A stretch of 14,605 nt of DNA. Origin: Lachnospiraceae bacterium UBA4348 (GTDB lineage Bacteria > Bacillota > Clostridia > Lachnospirales > Lachnospiraceae). The position numbers and the translations under genes are program-made. Location of the stretch: NCBI GenBank assembly GCA_002394165.1, contig DGTA01000063.1, forward strand, positions 1-14,605, read 5' to 3'. This document shows positions 1 to 6,882 of the stretch, in pieces (position 1 is the stretch's first letter; each line of letters begins with the position of its first letter). The notes under the pieces are model-generated. The model was not told the origin of the DNA, did no database searches, and worked only from the letters and a program-made list of their open reading frames with translations.

Positions 1-1687
1 TGCTGAAGGTCTCAAAATCGACCAGGTCCTCAAACAGAGGCTCGACGTTCAGATGCTCATAATCCGGAGTCTTTGTATCGAACAGAGGCATCTTCGGATC
101 GCTCACATTCACTGCCGGTACAGCCTCTTCAGAGGCCTCAGAGCTTACACCATTTCCCTCGCTGCCTGTCTTAATTGACTTCATTGTCGGGAACAGCAGC
201 ACGTCCCTTATGGCAGCGCTGTCTGTCATCAGCATGACCATACGGTCGATGCCGTAGCCGATCCCGCCCGTCGGGGGCATACCGATCTCCAGAGCATTGA
301 GGAAGTCCTCGTCGGTCGTGTTAGCCTCTTCATCGCCCTGGGCCAGCTGTTCTTCCTGCGCTTTGAAGCGCTCCCGCTGGTCGATCGGATCGTTCAGCTC
401 GGAGTAGGCGTTGCACATCTCCCAGCCGTTCATGAACATCTCAAAGCGTTCCACATACCGGGGATCTTCCGGTTTCTTCTTGGTCAGCGGGCTGATCTCG
501 ATCGGATGATCCATCACGAAGGTGGGCTGGATCATGTTCTTCTCACAGTACTCCTCAAAGAACAGGTTGATGATGTCGCCCCTCTTATGGCGCTGCTCGA
601 ATTCGATGTGGTGTTCCTTTGCCAGCTCCCTGGCCTGTTCAAGGGTATCCACCTTGTCGAAATCGACGCCCGCATACTTCTTGATGGCGTCGACCATCGT
701 GATGCGCTCGAAGGGCTTTCCGAGATCCATCTCCACGCCGTTGTAGACGATGGTCGTGGTGCCGAGCACCTTCTGCGCCACGTAGCGGTACATATCCTCT
801 GTCAGGTCCATCATGCCGTTATAATCGGTATAAGCCTGATAAAGCTCCATCAGGGTGAACTCCGGATTATGCCTCGTGTCCAGCCCCTCGTTGCGGAATA
901 CGCGCCCGATCTCGTAGACGCGCTCCAGGCCGCCCACGATCAGCCTCTTTAAGTACAGCTCCAGGGAGATCCTCAGCTTCAGGTCCTCGTCGAGTGCATT
1001 AAAATGCGTCTCAAAAGGCCTGGCAGCGGCACCGCCCGCGTTGGTGACCAGCATGGGGGTCTCCACCTCCATGAAATCACGCTCGGCAAGAAATTCACGG
1101 ATCGCGGCGATGATCTTTGAGCGCTTGATGAAGGTCTCCTTCACGTCCTGGTTCATGATCAGGTCCACATACCGCTGGCGGTAGCGAAGATCCCTGTCCA
1201 CGAGGCCGTGATATTTCTCCGGCAGGATCTGCAGGCTCTTGGAAAGGAGCGTGATCTCGGAAGCATGGATGGAGATCTCGCCTGTCTTCGTCCTGAAGAC
1301 TTCGCCCGAAAGACCTACGATATCGCCGATATCCATCTTCTTAAAGGCAGCGTACGGTTCCTCTCCGACACTGTCTCTGGCCACATAGCTCTGGATCGAG
1401 CCGTCGCGGTCCTGGATATTGCAGAAGGATGCCTTGCCCATCACACGCTTGGACATCAGGCGGCCGGCCACGGATACGCGGCTGCCCTCGAGGGTGTCAA
1501 ACTCGTCCCTGATCTGCGTGCTGTGATGAGTCACATCAAATTTCGTGATCTGGAAAGGATCATGACCTTCCGCCTGCAGCTGGGCCAGTTTATCCCTGCG
1601 GATCTTTAAAAGCTGCCCCAGGTCCTGGGAGGCTCCATCGGTCTTTCCATTCTGCTGCCCGCCGGGGACTTTGGTCTGTTCGCTCAT
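1..1687 (-). CDS. lysS: Lysyl-tRNA synthetase, class II, 3' end beyond window
   Basis: This class II aminoacyl-tRNA synthetase charges tRNA-Lys with lysine in the cytoplasm, using ATP. 562 codons are visible and the frame is still open at the left edge. An OB-fold anticodon-binding domain covers about residues 70-155, and the catalytic domain covers about 175-503. Motif 2 is seen as FRNEGLDTRHNPEFT at 264-278 and motif 3 as GIGYGIDRMVML at 475-486. Bacterial LysRS normally ends near RDVLLFPTMK (494-503 here). This protein instead continues through a Ser/Glu-rich linker (about 505-525) into PLFEDLVDFETF (550-561). From memory, that resembles the entry to a Trbp111/EMAP-type tRNA-binding domain found at the C-terminus of some Lachnospiraceae LysRS, so the full protein is probably over 600 residues. 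The start ATG follows AAGGGAGAG at 1692-1700. The gene lies 22 bp after greA and is probably co-transcribed with it. Confidence 0.96.
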   Translation of the reverse strand, partial: MSEQTKVPGGQQNGKTDGASQDLGQLLKIRRDKLAQLQAEGHDPFQITKFDVTHHSTQIRDEFDTLEGSRVSVAGRLMSKRVMGKASFCNIQDRDGSIQSYVARDSVGEEPYAAFKKMDIGDIVGLSGEVFRTKTGEISIHASEITLLSKSLQILPEKYHGLVDRDLRYRQRYVDLIMNQDVKETFIKRSKIIAAIREFLAERDFMEVETPMLVTNAGGAAARPFETHFNALDEDLKLRISLELYLKRLIVGGLERVYEIGRVFRNEGLDTRHNPEFTLMELYQAYTDYNGMMDLTEDMYRYVAQKVLGTTTIVYNGVEMDLGKPFERITMVDAIKKYAGVDFDKVDTLEQARELAKEHHIEFEQRHKRGDIINLFFEEYCEKNMIQPTFVMDHPIEISPLTKKKPEDPRYVERFEMFMNGWEMCNAYSELNDPIDQRERFKAQEEQLAQGDEEANTTDEDFLNALEIGMPPTGGIGYGIDRMVMLMTDSAAIRDVLLFPTMKSIKTGSEGNGVSSEASEEAVPAVNVSDPKMPLFDTKTPDYEHLNVEPLFEDLVDFETFS

Positions 1688-1709
1688 TTTTCTCTCCCTT
1701 GTCTGTTTC

Positions 1710-2198
1710 TTATGCCCTGTCCGTCTTCTCGATCATCATGATCCTGTAACGGATATCCCCAACAGGCGCATGGACCGTCACCTCATCGTCAATGCCTCTG
1801 CCGACCAGTGCCTGTCCCAGCGGCGCCTCGATGGAAATATTCCCAGCCAGGCTGTTTGTCTCCGAAGAGCCGACCAGCCGGATGACTTTCTCTGTGTCGT
1901 TGCCCAGGTTCAGCAGCGTGACCGTGCATCCGATATTGATGCTGTTGATGTTGATCTCGTCAACATCGACAACTTCCACGTCCTTAAGGATCTTCTCGAT
2001 CTCGGCGATACGCGCTTCAATGTCGCGCTGTTCGTCTCTGGCGGCATCGTACTCAGCGTTTTCTGACAGGTCGCCCTGTTCTCTGGCTTCCTTGATCTTC
2101 TGGGCAACTTCTCTTCTGCGCTCCACCTTCAGTACCTGAAGTTCATCCTCCAGCGTCTGCAGGCCTTTACGGGTCAGAATATTGTTCTTACCTTCCAT
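1710..2198 (-). CDS. greA: Transcription elongation factor GreA
   Basis: GreA enters the secondary channel of RNA polymerase and stimulates cleavage of backtracked transcripts, which rescues stalled complexes. The 162-residue protein has the family's usual length. An N-terminal antiparallel coiled coil spans about residues 8-77. The tip motif GDLSENAEY at 42-50 carries the acidic residues D43 and E46 that hold the catalytic magnesium. The C-terminal FKBP-like globular domain covers about 85-160. The start is set by AAAGGAG at 2208-2214, 9 bases from the ATG. A 67-bp gap separates greA from dusB, the widest gap in this run of genes, so a secondary promoter there is possible. Next to lysS, it fits a translation/transcription housekeeping operon common in Clostridia. 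Confidence 0.97.
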   Translation of the reverse strand: MEGKNNILTRKGLQTLEDELQVLKVERRREVAQKIKEAREQGDLSENAEYDAARDEQRDIEARIAEIEKILKDVEVVDVDEININSINIGCTVTLLNLGNDTEKVIRLVGSSETNSLAGNISIEAPLGQALVGRGIDDEVTVHAPVGDIRYRIMMIEKTDRA

Positions 2199-2217
2199 GG
2201 TTTCCCGCTCCTTTAGT

Positions 2218-2254
2218 TTATCTAGATAATAAAACCATCCATTGAAAAAACTAA
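2218..2254 (-). promoter_or_regulatory. Possible weak promoter with a palindrome upstream of greA
   Basis: The 67-bp dusB-greA gap contains TATTAT (2226-2231, read leftward), a 5/6 match to a -10 box. A very poor -35 candidate, TTAGTT (2249-2254), lies 17 bases upstream. Overlapping the -10 is a perfect 12-base palindrome, TTATCTAGATAA (2218-2229), just upstream of the greA ribosome binding site. This could be an internal promoter with an operator, or chance in an AT-rich gap. The -35 is weak and the palindrome matches no operator I know. Confidence 0.25.
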
Positions 2255-2265
2255 CATATTGTACA

Positions 2266-3240
2266 TTAAAGTGTATCCTTTGTCAACGAGTCGACCAGCT
2301 TCTCAAGCTGTTCATAGGTTTCGGCCCGGTTGACCTCATCCCGGATCCTTGCGGAGAATTTAAGCCCTGCCGTATACCAGGCCACATGCTTGCGCATCTG
2401 CCGGATGCCCATCATCTCTCCGTTATACCGGATCTGCTCCCGCGCGTGGCGGAGGATCATGTCGCGGATCGTTTCTCCATCCGGGCGGCCCGGGTCCTTT
2501 CCGGTCTCCAGATAAGACAGGATACGTCCGAAGATCCAGGGATTTCCCCTGGCCCCTCTTCCGATCATCACCCCGTCGCAGCCGGTCTGCTTCATCATCG
2601 CTTCCGCCTGCGCCGGATCCGTCACATCCCCGTTTCCGATCACCGGGATGGAGAGCGCCTCTTTCACCTGGCGGATAATCTCCCAGTCCGCCTTTCCGCT
2701 GTAGAACTGCTCCCTTGTCCTCCCGTGTACAGCCACCGCCGATGCGCCGCTCTCCTGGGCGATCCTGGCGATCTCGACCGCGTTGACATGGCCGTCGTCA
2801 AATCCCTTGCGGATCTTGACCGTCACCGGCTTGCGGATGCGCTTTACCGTCATCTCGATGATCCTGCCCGCTCTCACCGGATCCTTCATCAGCGCCGATC
2901 CCTCTCCGTTCCCGACGACCTTCGGGACCGGGCATCCCATATTCAGGTCAAGGATATCGAAAGGCCGCTCTTCGATCGCCGCCGCCTGGGCGCTGACGAC
3001 CTCCGGATCGGAGCCGAACAGCTGCAGTGAGACCGGGTTTTCGCCCGGATCGATCCTCAGCAGCTCCAGGGTATTGCGGTTATGATACTCCAGGGCTTTG
3101 GCGCTGATCATCTCCATGCACACCAGCGAGGCTCCCTGCTCTTTGCACAGCACCCGGAAGGGCAGATCACTCACTCCTGCCATCGGAGCGAGCATAAAGG
3201 GATGGGCGATCTTTACATTCCCGATGGAAAAGCCTTTCAT
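2266..3240 (-). CDS. dusB: tRNA-dihydrouridine synthase DusB
   Basis: This FMN-dependent enzyme reduces specific uridines in the tRNA D-loop to dihydrouridine, using NADPH. The 324-residue length is typical. A TIM-barrel domain begins with the FMN-binding APMAGVSDLPFR (18-29). It carries the catalytic cysteine C103 in DLNMGCPVPKV (98-108), the FMN/RNA-contacting VKIRKGFDDG (141-150), VHGRTREQFYSG (171-182) and GVMIGRGARGNPW (223-235). The C-terminal helical tRNA-binding domain contains MRKHVAWYTAGL (282-293). The start ATG overlaps the stop of the upstream DUF6145-type gene as ATGA, which suggests translational coupling. Specificity within the Dus family is inferred from overall DusB-like motifs and from the dusB-greA-lysS order usual in Firmicutes. 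Confidence 0.96.
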   Translation of the reverse strand: MKGFSIGNVKIAHPFMLAPMAGVSDLPFRVLCKEQGASLVCMEMISAKALEYHNRNTLELLRIDPGENPVSLQLFGSDPEVVSAQAAAIEERPFDILDLNMGCPVPKVVGNGEGSALMKDPVRAGRIIEMTVKRIRKPVTVKIRKGFDDGHVNAVEIARIAQESGASAVAVHGRTREQFYSGKADWEIIRQVKEALSIPVIGNGDVTDPAQAEAMMKQTGCDGVMIGRGARGNPWIFGRILSYLETGKDPGRPDGETIRDMILRHAREQIRYNGEMMGIRQMRKHVAWYTAGLKFSARIRDEVNRAETYEQLEKLVDSLTKDTL

Positions 3241-3599
3241 TCCTCCTCCGGGTCAAAGAAAGACGCCGCCTCCTCCAGGGGCTGTCCCAGGATCATCACC
3301 CGGTAGAACAGTGACACCTCGCTGAGCAGCTGCATCCTGTTTTTCCGGATCTCCTTGATCATCAGTGAGGCCCCGATATCATCATAATTGTAATCGGAGT
3401 CAAGGGCCTCCGTCCGGAAGCGGAGCACGGCATTCTCATCAAATTCCATGATGAACCGGCCGCCGATCTCCTCCACGAAAAGCACACTGATGATCTGCAG
3501 TTCTTTTTTTACACTCTCCGGCATCTTTTCAAAAGCCGGATTCAGGTAATATTTCTGTTCATAGGCGCTTGCCGCGCACAGTACCGTATTCTCTGCCAT
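3237..3599 (-). CDS. Small conserved protein, DUF6145-like, function unknown
   Basis: A 120-residue soluble protein with no signal peptide or membrane segment. It starts MAENTVLCAASAYEQKYYLN and has an acidic C-terminus, FFDPEEE. I recognise the N-terminal pattern (NTVLC-ASAYEQKYYLN, then LQI-SVLFVEEIGG) as the DUF6145 family of Lachnospiraceae, by memory and not by search. No catalytic motif is evident. The central FRTEALDSDYNYDDIGASL (81 to about 99) looks like a conserved acidic patch. The gene lies 6 bp after birA and overlaps dusB by 4 bases, so it is locked into this operon. AAAGGA just before the ATG overlaps the birA stop codon. Constant position beside birA and dusB would suggest a housekeeping role, but the function is not known to me. 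Confidence 0.85.
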   Translation of the reverse strand: MAENTVLCAASAYEQKYYLNPAFEKMPESVKKELQIISVLFVEEIGGRFIMEFDENAVLRFRTEALDSDYNYDDIGASLMIKEIRKNRMQLLSEVSLFYRVMILGQPLEEAASFFDPEEE

Positions 3600-3605
3600 A
3601 TTCCT

Positions 3606-4586
3606 TTACACGTAGCCGTAGATTCCGCGGACGGAGACCTCTCCGGCATAAACCTCTTTTATTTCATCATACTCGTCCCGGACCAGCAGCCTGCCAAAGG
3701 CGTCGATGCCCAGGGCGGTCCCGGACCAGCTTCCTTTCGGATCCAGCACCCTTACGCCTCTCTCCCGGCTGACCAGCAGTTCGTTGTAGCGGTCCCTCAG
3801 CCGGGACATGTCGCCATTTTCCAGGAACTCCTCATAGAAAGCCTCAAAATGCTTCATCACACAGGCGATCAGCTCCGCGCGCGGGTATTCGCGCCCGGTC
3901 TCCAGAAAGACCGATGTCGCCGTCTGCGCCAGTTCCTCCGGGAACTGCTTCATGTTGACATTGATGCCGGTTCCGATCACGATGTAATTGACCCGGCTCA
4001 GCTCTGCGCTCATCTCCGTCAGGATGCCGCAGATCTTTTTCCCGCCGACCACCACGTCGTTGGGCCATTTGATCCCGGCCTCCAGCGATGTGAGCTCGCG
4101 CACAGCCTCCGCTACTGCCATTCCCATCACCAGCGTCACCATGGAAATCCGCGCCGGCTCCAGGAGCGGCCTAAGGAGCAGTGTCATATAGACAGCGCTT
4201 CCCGGCGGGCTCTTCCACACCCTTCCGGAACGCCCTTTTCCGGCGGTCTGTTCATCCGCGATCACCAGCGTTCCCTCGGCGGCTCCCTCCTCCGCGATCT
4301 TCTTGGCATACTGATTGGTGGAATCGATCCGGTCAAGGCAGATGACAAAAGCGCCGGCCTTCTTCGTCTCCAGCCGGCTCTTTATTTCCTGCTGCGAGAT
4401 GATATCCGGAGACGACACAATGCGGTAACCTTTATTGGTTACCGCCTCGATCACGTATCCTTCATCCTGCAGCTGCCTGATCTTCTTCCATACCGCTGTG
4501 CGGGAGACACCAAGTTGCCTGCACAGTTCCTGTCCGGACACATAACCCCCGCTTTCGCGGAGTGCCTGGAGGATTGCTTCTTTCAT
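3606..4586 (-). CDS. birA: Biotin--[acetyl-CoA-carboxylase] ligase / biotin repressor BirA
   Basis: A bifunctional protein that makes biotinyl-5'-AMP, transfers biotin to carrier-protein lysines, and can repress biotin genes as a DNA-binding dimer. The 326-residue form carries an N-terminal winged helix (about 1-60, with GQELCRQLGVSRTAVWKKI at 18-36), so it is the regulatory class II type. The ligase domain shows the biotinyl-AMP loop GKGRSGRVW (116-124), KWPNDV (173-178), GTGINVN (205-211) and the small C-terminal SH3-like domain ending YAGEVSVRG. I prefer the ATG at 4586. A GTG at 4607 would add seven residues and overlap the argF stop as GTGA, but no ribosome site precedes it. AAAGGA and GGAAGAG both precede the ATG, neither at ideal spacing. 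With this start, birA lies 17 bp after argF. Confidence 0.93.
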   Translation of the reverse strand: MKEAILQALRESGGYVSGQELCRQLGVSRTAVWKKIRQLQDEGYVIEAVTNKGYRIVSSPDIISQQEIKSRLETKKAGAFVICLDRIDSTNQYAKKIAEEGAAEGTLVIADEQTAGKGRSGRVWKSPPGSAVYMTLLLRPLLEPARISMVTLVMGMAVAEAVRELTSLEAGIKWPNDVVVGGKKICGILTEMSAELSRVNYIVIGTGINVNMKQFPEELAQTATSVFLETGREYPRAELIACVMKHFEAFYEEFLENGDMSRLRDRYNELLVSRERGVRVLDPKGSWSGTALGIDAFGRLLVRDEYDEIKEVYAGEVSVRGIYGYV

Positions 4587-4603
4587 CAGCTCTTCCGTTC
4601 CTT

Positions 4604-5593
4604 TCACAGCGGCAGCGTGGCATCCATCACCGCTTTGATGGTATGCATGCGGTTCTCCGCCTCATCAAAGACCACCGACTGCGCCGACTCGAACACATCG
4701 TCGGTGACCTCCATCTCGGTCAGCCCGAACTTTTCATGGATCTGTCTGCCGATCCCCGTGTTGAGATCATGGAAAGCCGGCAGGCAGTGCATGAAGACCG
4801 CATCCTCCGATGCGTTTGCCATCACTTCGGCTGTGACCCGGTAAGGCAGCAGAGCGTTGATGCGCTCCTCCCACACTTCCTCCGGTTCTCCCATGGAGAC
4901 CCAGACATCCGTGTAGATCACGTCGGCGCCGGCCGTTCCGGCTTTCACATCCTCCGTGAGCGTAATGCTTCCGCCGCTCTCTTTAGCCCACTCGCGGCAC
5001 TGCTCCACCAGCTCCGCACCGGGGAAATAATCTTTGCGGGTGCAGGCGGTGTAATGCAGGCCGAGCTTGGCGCAGACGATCATCAGCGAATTGCCCATGT
5101 TGTAGCGGGCATCTCCCATGTAGACAAGCCTGATCCCCTCCAGGCGTCCGAATTTCTCCTGGATGGTGAGCATATCCGCCAGCACCTGGGTGGGATGGTA
5201 CTCATTGGTCAGTCCGTTCCAGACCGGAACACCCGCATGCTCTGCCAGGGCCTCAACGACCTCCTGCCCGAAGCCGCGGTACTCGATACCGTCGTACATT
5301 CTGCCGAGCACTCTGGCTGTATCGGCGATGCTCTCCTTCTTCCCGATCTGGGATCCCGACGGATCCAGATACGTGACCTCCATGCCCAGGTCATGGGCGG
5401 CGACTTCAAACGCGCACCGGGTCCTGGTGCTGGTCTTTTCGAAGATCAGGGCAACGTTCTTCCCCTCGTGGTTCCTGTGGGAGATCCGGCCCTTTTTCTG
5501 GGTCTTGAGCTGGGCAGCCAGGGAGATCAGGTAAAGGATCTCCTCCCTGGTATAATCTTTCAGTGTCAAAAAACTGCGTCCGCGTAAATTCAT
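4604..5593 (-). CDS. argF: Ornithine carbamoyltransferase
   Basis: Catalyses carbamoyl phosphate + L-ornithine to L-citrulline + phosphate in arginine synthesis. The 329-residue length is normal. The carbamoyl-phosphate motif STRTR lies at 55-59, and HPTQ at 133-136. The ornithine-side motifs are DVWVSMGE (229-236) and HCLP (269-272), the latter with catalytic C270. The long GSQIGKKESIADTARVLGRM stretch places it with the roughly 330-residue ArgF/ArgI/ArcB group. That group includes both biosynthetic and catabolic enzymes, so the sequence alone does not exclude the arginine deiminase pathway. No arcA or arcC gene is in the window. AGAGGA precedes the ATG by 6 bases, and the gene starts 20 bp after the SPFH gene. 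No arginine-box operator is evident nearby. Confidence 0.95.
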   Translation of the reverse strand: MNLRGRSFLTLKDYTREEILYLISLAAQLKTQKKGRISHRNHEGKNVALIFEKTSTRTRCAFEVAAHDLGMEVTYLDPSGSQIGKKESIADTARVLGRMYDGIEYRGFGQEVVEALAEHAGVPVWNGLTNEYHPTQVLADMLTIQEKFGRLEGIRLVYMGDARYNMGNSLMIVCAKLGLHYTACTRKDYFPGAELVEQCREWAKESGGSITLTEDVKAGTAGADVIYTDVWVSMGEPEEVWEERINALLPYRVTAEVMANASEDAVFMHCLPAFHDLNTGIGRQIHEKFGLTEMEVTDDVFESAQSVVFDEAENRMHTIKAVMDATLPL

Positions 5594-5613
5594 TTCTTAT
5601 CCTCTGCTGAAAA

Positions 5614-6702
5614 TCAGTGATTGTGACTGTAATTTTCCATCTCCATATTGATCCGGGCCGTCGTCTGGGCGGCTTCCACACCTCCAAAGCTCGTCATGTC
5701 GCTCAGGCACGGATCCGTCTCCGGGGGCGGCGCCGGTTTCTCGGAATCGTCCACCGGCGTGCTTGAACCGATGCCAAGGGATTCACCGGCGATTCCCAGC
5801 GTGGAGACCACATTGGCGATATCAGACGGCATAAAGATCTTGGTGGCACGCCCGTCGGCGACCTGGCGCAGAGCCTCCAGCCCTTTCAGGCGGAGCACCG
5901 GCTCGTTAATATCCGCATTCTTGAGGTTTTTAAGGCCGTTGGCCTCCGCCTCGTAGACCATCTCGATCGATCTGGCACGGCCCTGTGCCAGGGCGATCTG
6001 GGCATCTCTCTCCGCCTCGGCGGCGAGGATCTTAGCCTTCTTGTCACCCTCAGCTCTGGCAACGACTGCTTCCTGATGAGCCTGGGCTTCGAGCACGGTC
6101 TGTCTTCTCTCACGCTCGGCGCGCATCTGCTTGGTCATGACCTCCTCGATCTCGGCCGGCGGCGTGATGTTCTTGATCTCGACCCTGGTCACCTTAATGC
6201 CCCAGTCATCCGTGGCCACATCCAGGATGGTCTGCATCTTGGCATTGATCTCATCACGGCTTGTCAGCGTCTGGTCCAGCTCCATGTCACCGATGATGTT
6301 TCGAAGAGTCGTGGATGCAAGGTTCTGAAGACCCGTCATGGGGTTTTCCACGCCGTAGGTATACAGCCTGGGATCGAAGACCTTGCAGAAAACGACGCTG
6401 TCCAGGGAAATGATGACATTATCCTTGGTGATCACCGGCTGCGGCGGGAAATCCAGCACCTGCTCCTTCAAAGACACCCTTCTGGATACTCTCTCAATGA
6501 ACGGAAATTTCAGATGAAGACCCGCCTCCCAGGTTGTTTTGTATCTGCCGAGTCTTTCAATGACGTAGGCCTCCGCCTGCGGAACTATCCGGATGTTGGT
6601 CACCAGTATCCAGATCACAACGAGGGCGATAAGGATCCCAATAAGAAAACCGGGCAGAGAAGAGCCCCGGCTCATGGAATATCCGAATGACTGCATATTC
6701 AT
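5614..6702 (-). CDS. SPFH/band-7 (stomatin/slipin-type) membrane protein
   Basis: A membrane-anchored scaffold of the SPFH superfamily (stomatin, slipin, QmcA group), which forms large oligomers in membrane microdomains; its exact role here is unknown. With the start at 6702 it has 362 residues. One hydrophobic segment (about 17-36) comes first. The SPFH domain (about 37-190) begins IRIVPQAEAYVIERLGRYK and includes DNVIISLDSVVFCKV. An Ala/Glu-rich coiled coil follows (about 190-260), then the common GLEALRQVADGRATKIFMP region (from about 274). The tail (about 315-362) is a Pro/Glu-rich linker ending in YSHNH, with no known motif. AGGGGAGG lies 7 bases before this ATG, so an upstream in-frame extension of 24 residues is rejected. 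No NfeD-type partner is adjacent. The gene probably leads the operon that continues into argF. Confidence 0.92.
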   Translation of the reverse strand: MNMQSFGYSMSRGSSLPGFLIGILIALVVIWILVTNIRIVPQAEAYVIERLGRYKTTWEAGLHLKFPFIERVSRRVSLKEQVLDFPPQPVITKDNVIISLDSVVFCKVFDPRLYTYGVENPMTGLQNLASTTLRNIIGDMELDQTLTSRDEINAKMQTILDVATDDWGIKVTRVEIKNITPPAEIEEVMTKQMRAERERRQTVLEAQAHQEAVVARAEGDKKAKILAAEAERDAQIALAQGRARSIEMVYEAEANGLKNLKNADINEPVLRLKGLEALRQVADGRATKIFMPSDIANVVSTLGIAGESLGIGSSTPVDDSEKPAPPPETDPCLSDMTSFGGVEAAQTTARINMEMENYSHNH

Positions 6703-6709
6703 AGATATA

Positions 6710-6717
6710 CCTCCCCT
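6710..6717 (-). promoter_or_regulatory. Ribosome binding site deciding the SPFH start
   Basis: AGGGGAGG (read leftward) sits 7 bases before the ATG at 6702. The more upstream in-frame ATG at 6774 would place the start ahead of the predicted transcription start, so 6702 is preferred. Confidence 0.85.
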
Positions 6718-6753
6718 GATAAACGTATACAAGGTTTTCAAGTATCGTTTTCG

Positions 6754-6781
6754 ATTATACAACAATCCTTTCATATTTAAA
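6754..6781 (-). promoter_or_regulatory. Promoter for the SPFH-argF-birA-dusB-greA-lysS run
   Basis: A perfect TATAAT (6754-6759, read leftward) has TTTAAA (6776-6781), a 4/6 match to TTGACA, 16 bases upstream. Transcription would start near 6747 and give a leader of about 45 bases. An inverted repeat ATCG-AAAA-CGAT (6744-6755) overlaps the end of the -10 and the likely start point, and could be an operator. The -10 is convincing; the -35 is only fair. Confidence 0.6.
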
Positions 6782-6808
6782 AGTCTGTAAAAGTCCCGTT
6801 TTTGCGCA

Positions 6809-6838
6809 TTGACATTCTCCCCCCGTGCGCGCTATATT
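6809..6838 (+). promoter_or_regulatory. Sigma-70-type promoter for metA-purC
   Basis: A perfect -35 TTGACA (6809-6814) is followed by an 18-base spacer and TATATT (6833-6838), a 5/6 match to TATAAT. The expected start near 6845 leaves a leader of about 38 bases, too short for a SAM riboswitch or T-box. This metA copy is therefore not controlled by a leader RNA of those classes. The spacer is unusually GC-rich (a C run, then GTGCGCGC), which may influence promoter strength. The promoter is divergent from the SPFH promoter in the same 180-bp gap. Confidence 0.8.
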
Positions 6839-6882
6839 TTGAACTGACTGTCATCTTTTTTACTGAATGGAGGTGAAGCAAT

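Noticed and set aside
4562..5587. Rightward open frames over argF and birA (341 and 331 codons), over dusB (262 codons) and over the DUF2974 gene (316 codons).
   Set aside because: Each lies antisense to a gene with clear family motifs and has a low-complexity, Arg/His/Leu-rich translation without domains or good ribosome sites.
6703..6774. A 24-residue N-terminal extension of the SPFH protein.
   Set aside because: It would start upstream of the predicted transcription start, and the AGGGGAGG site clearly serves the ATG at 6702.
6720..6790. A sigma-W-type promoter upstream of the SPFH gene, as known for some Bacillus SPFH genes.
   Set aside because: TGAAA-like and CGT-like elements occur but not at the required spacing; the TATAAT-type promoter fits better.
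6839..6882. A SAM riboswitch or T-box ahead of metA.
   Set aside because: The stretch after the promoter is too short and shows no conserved stem or specifier structure.
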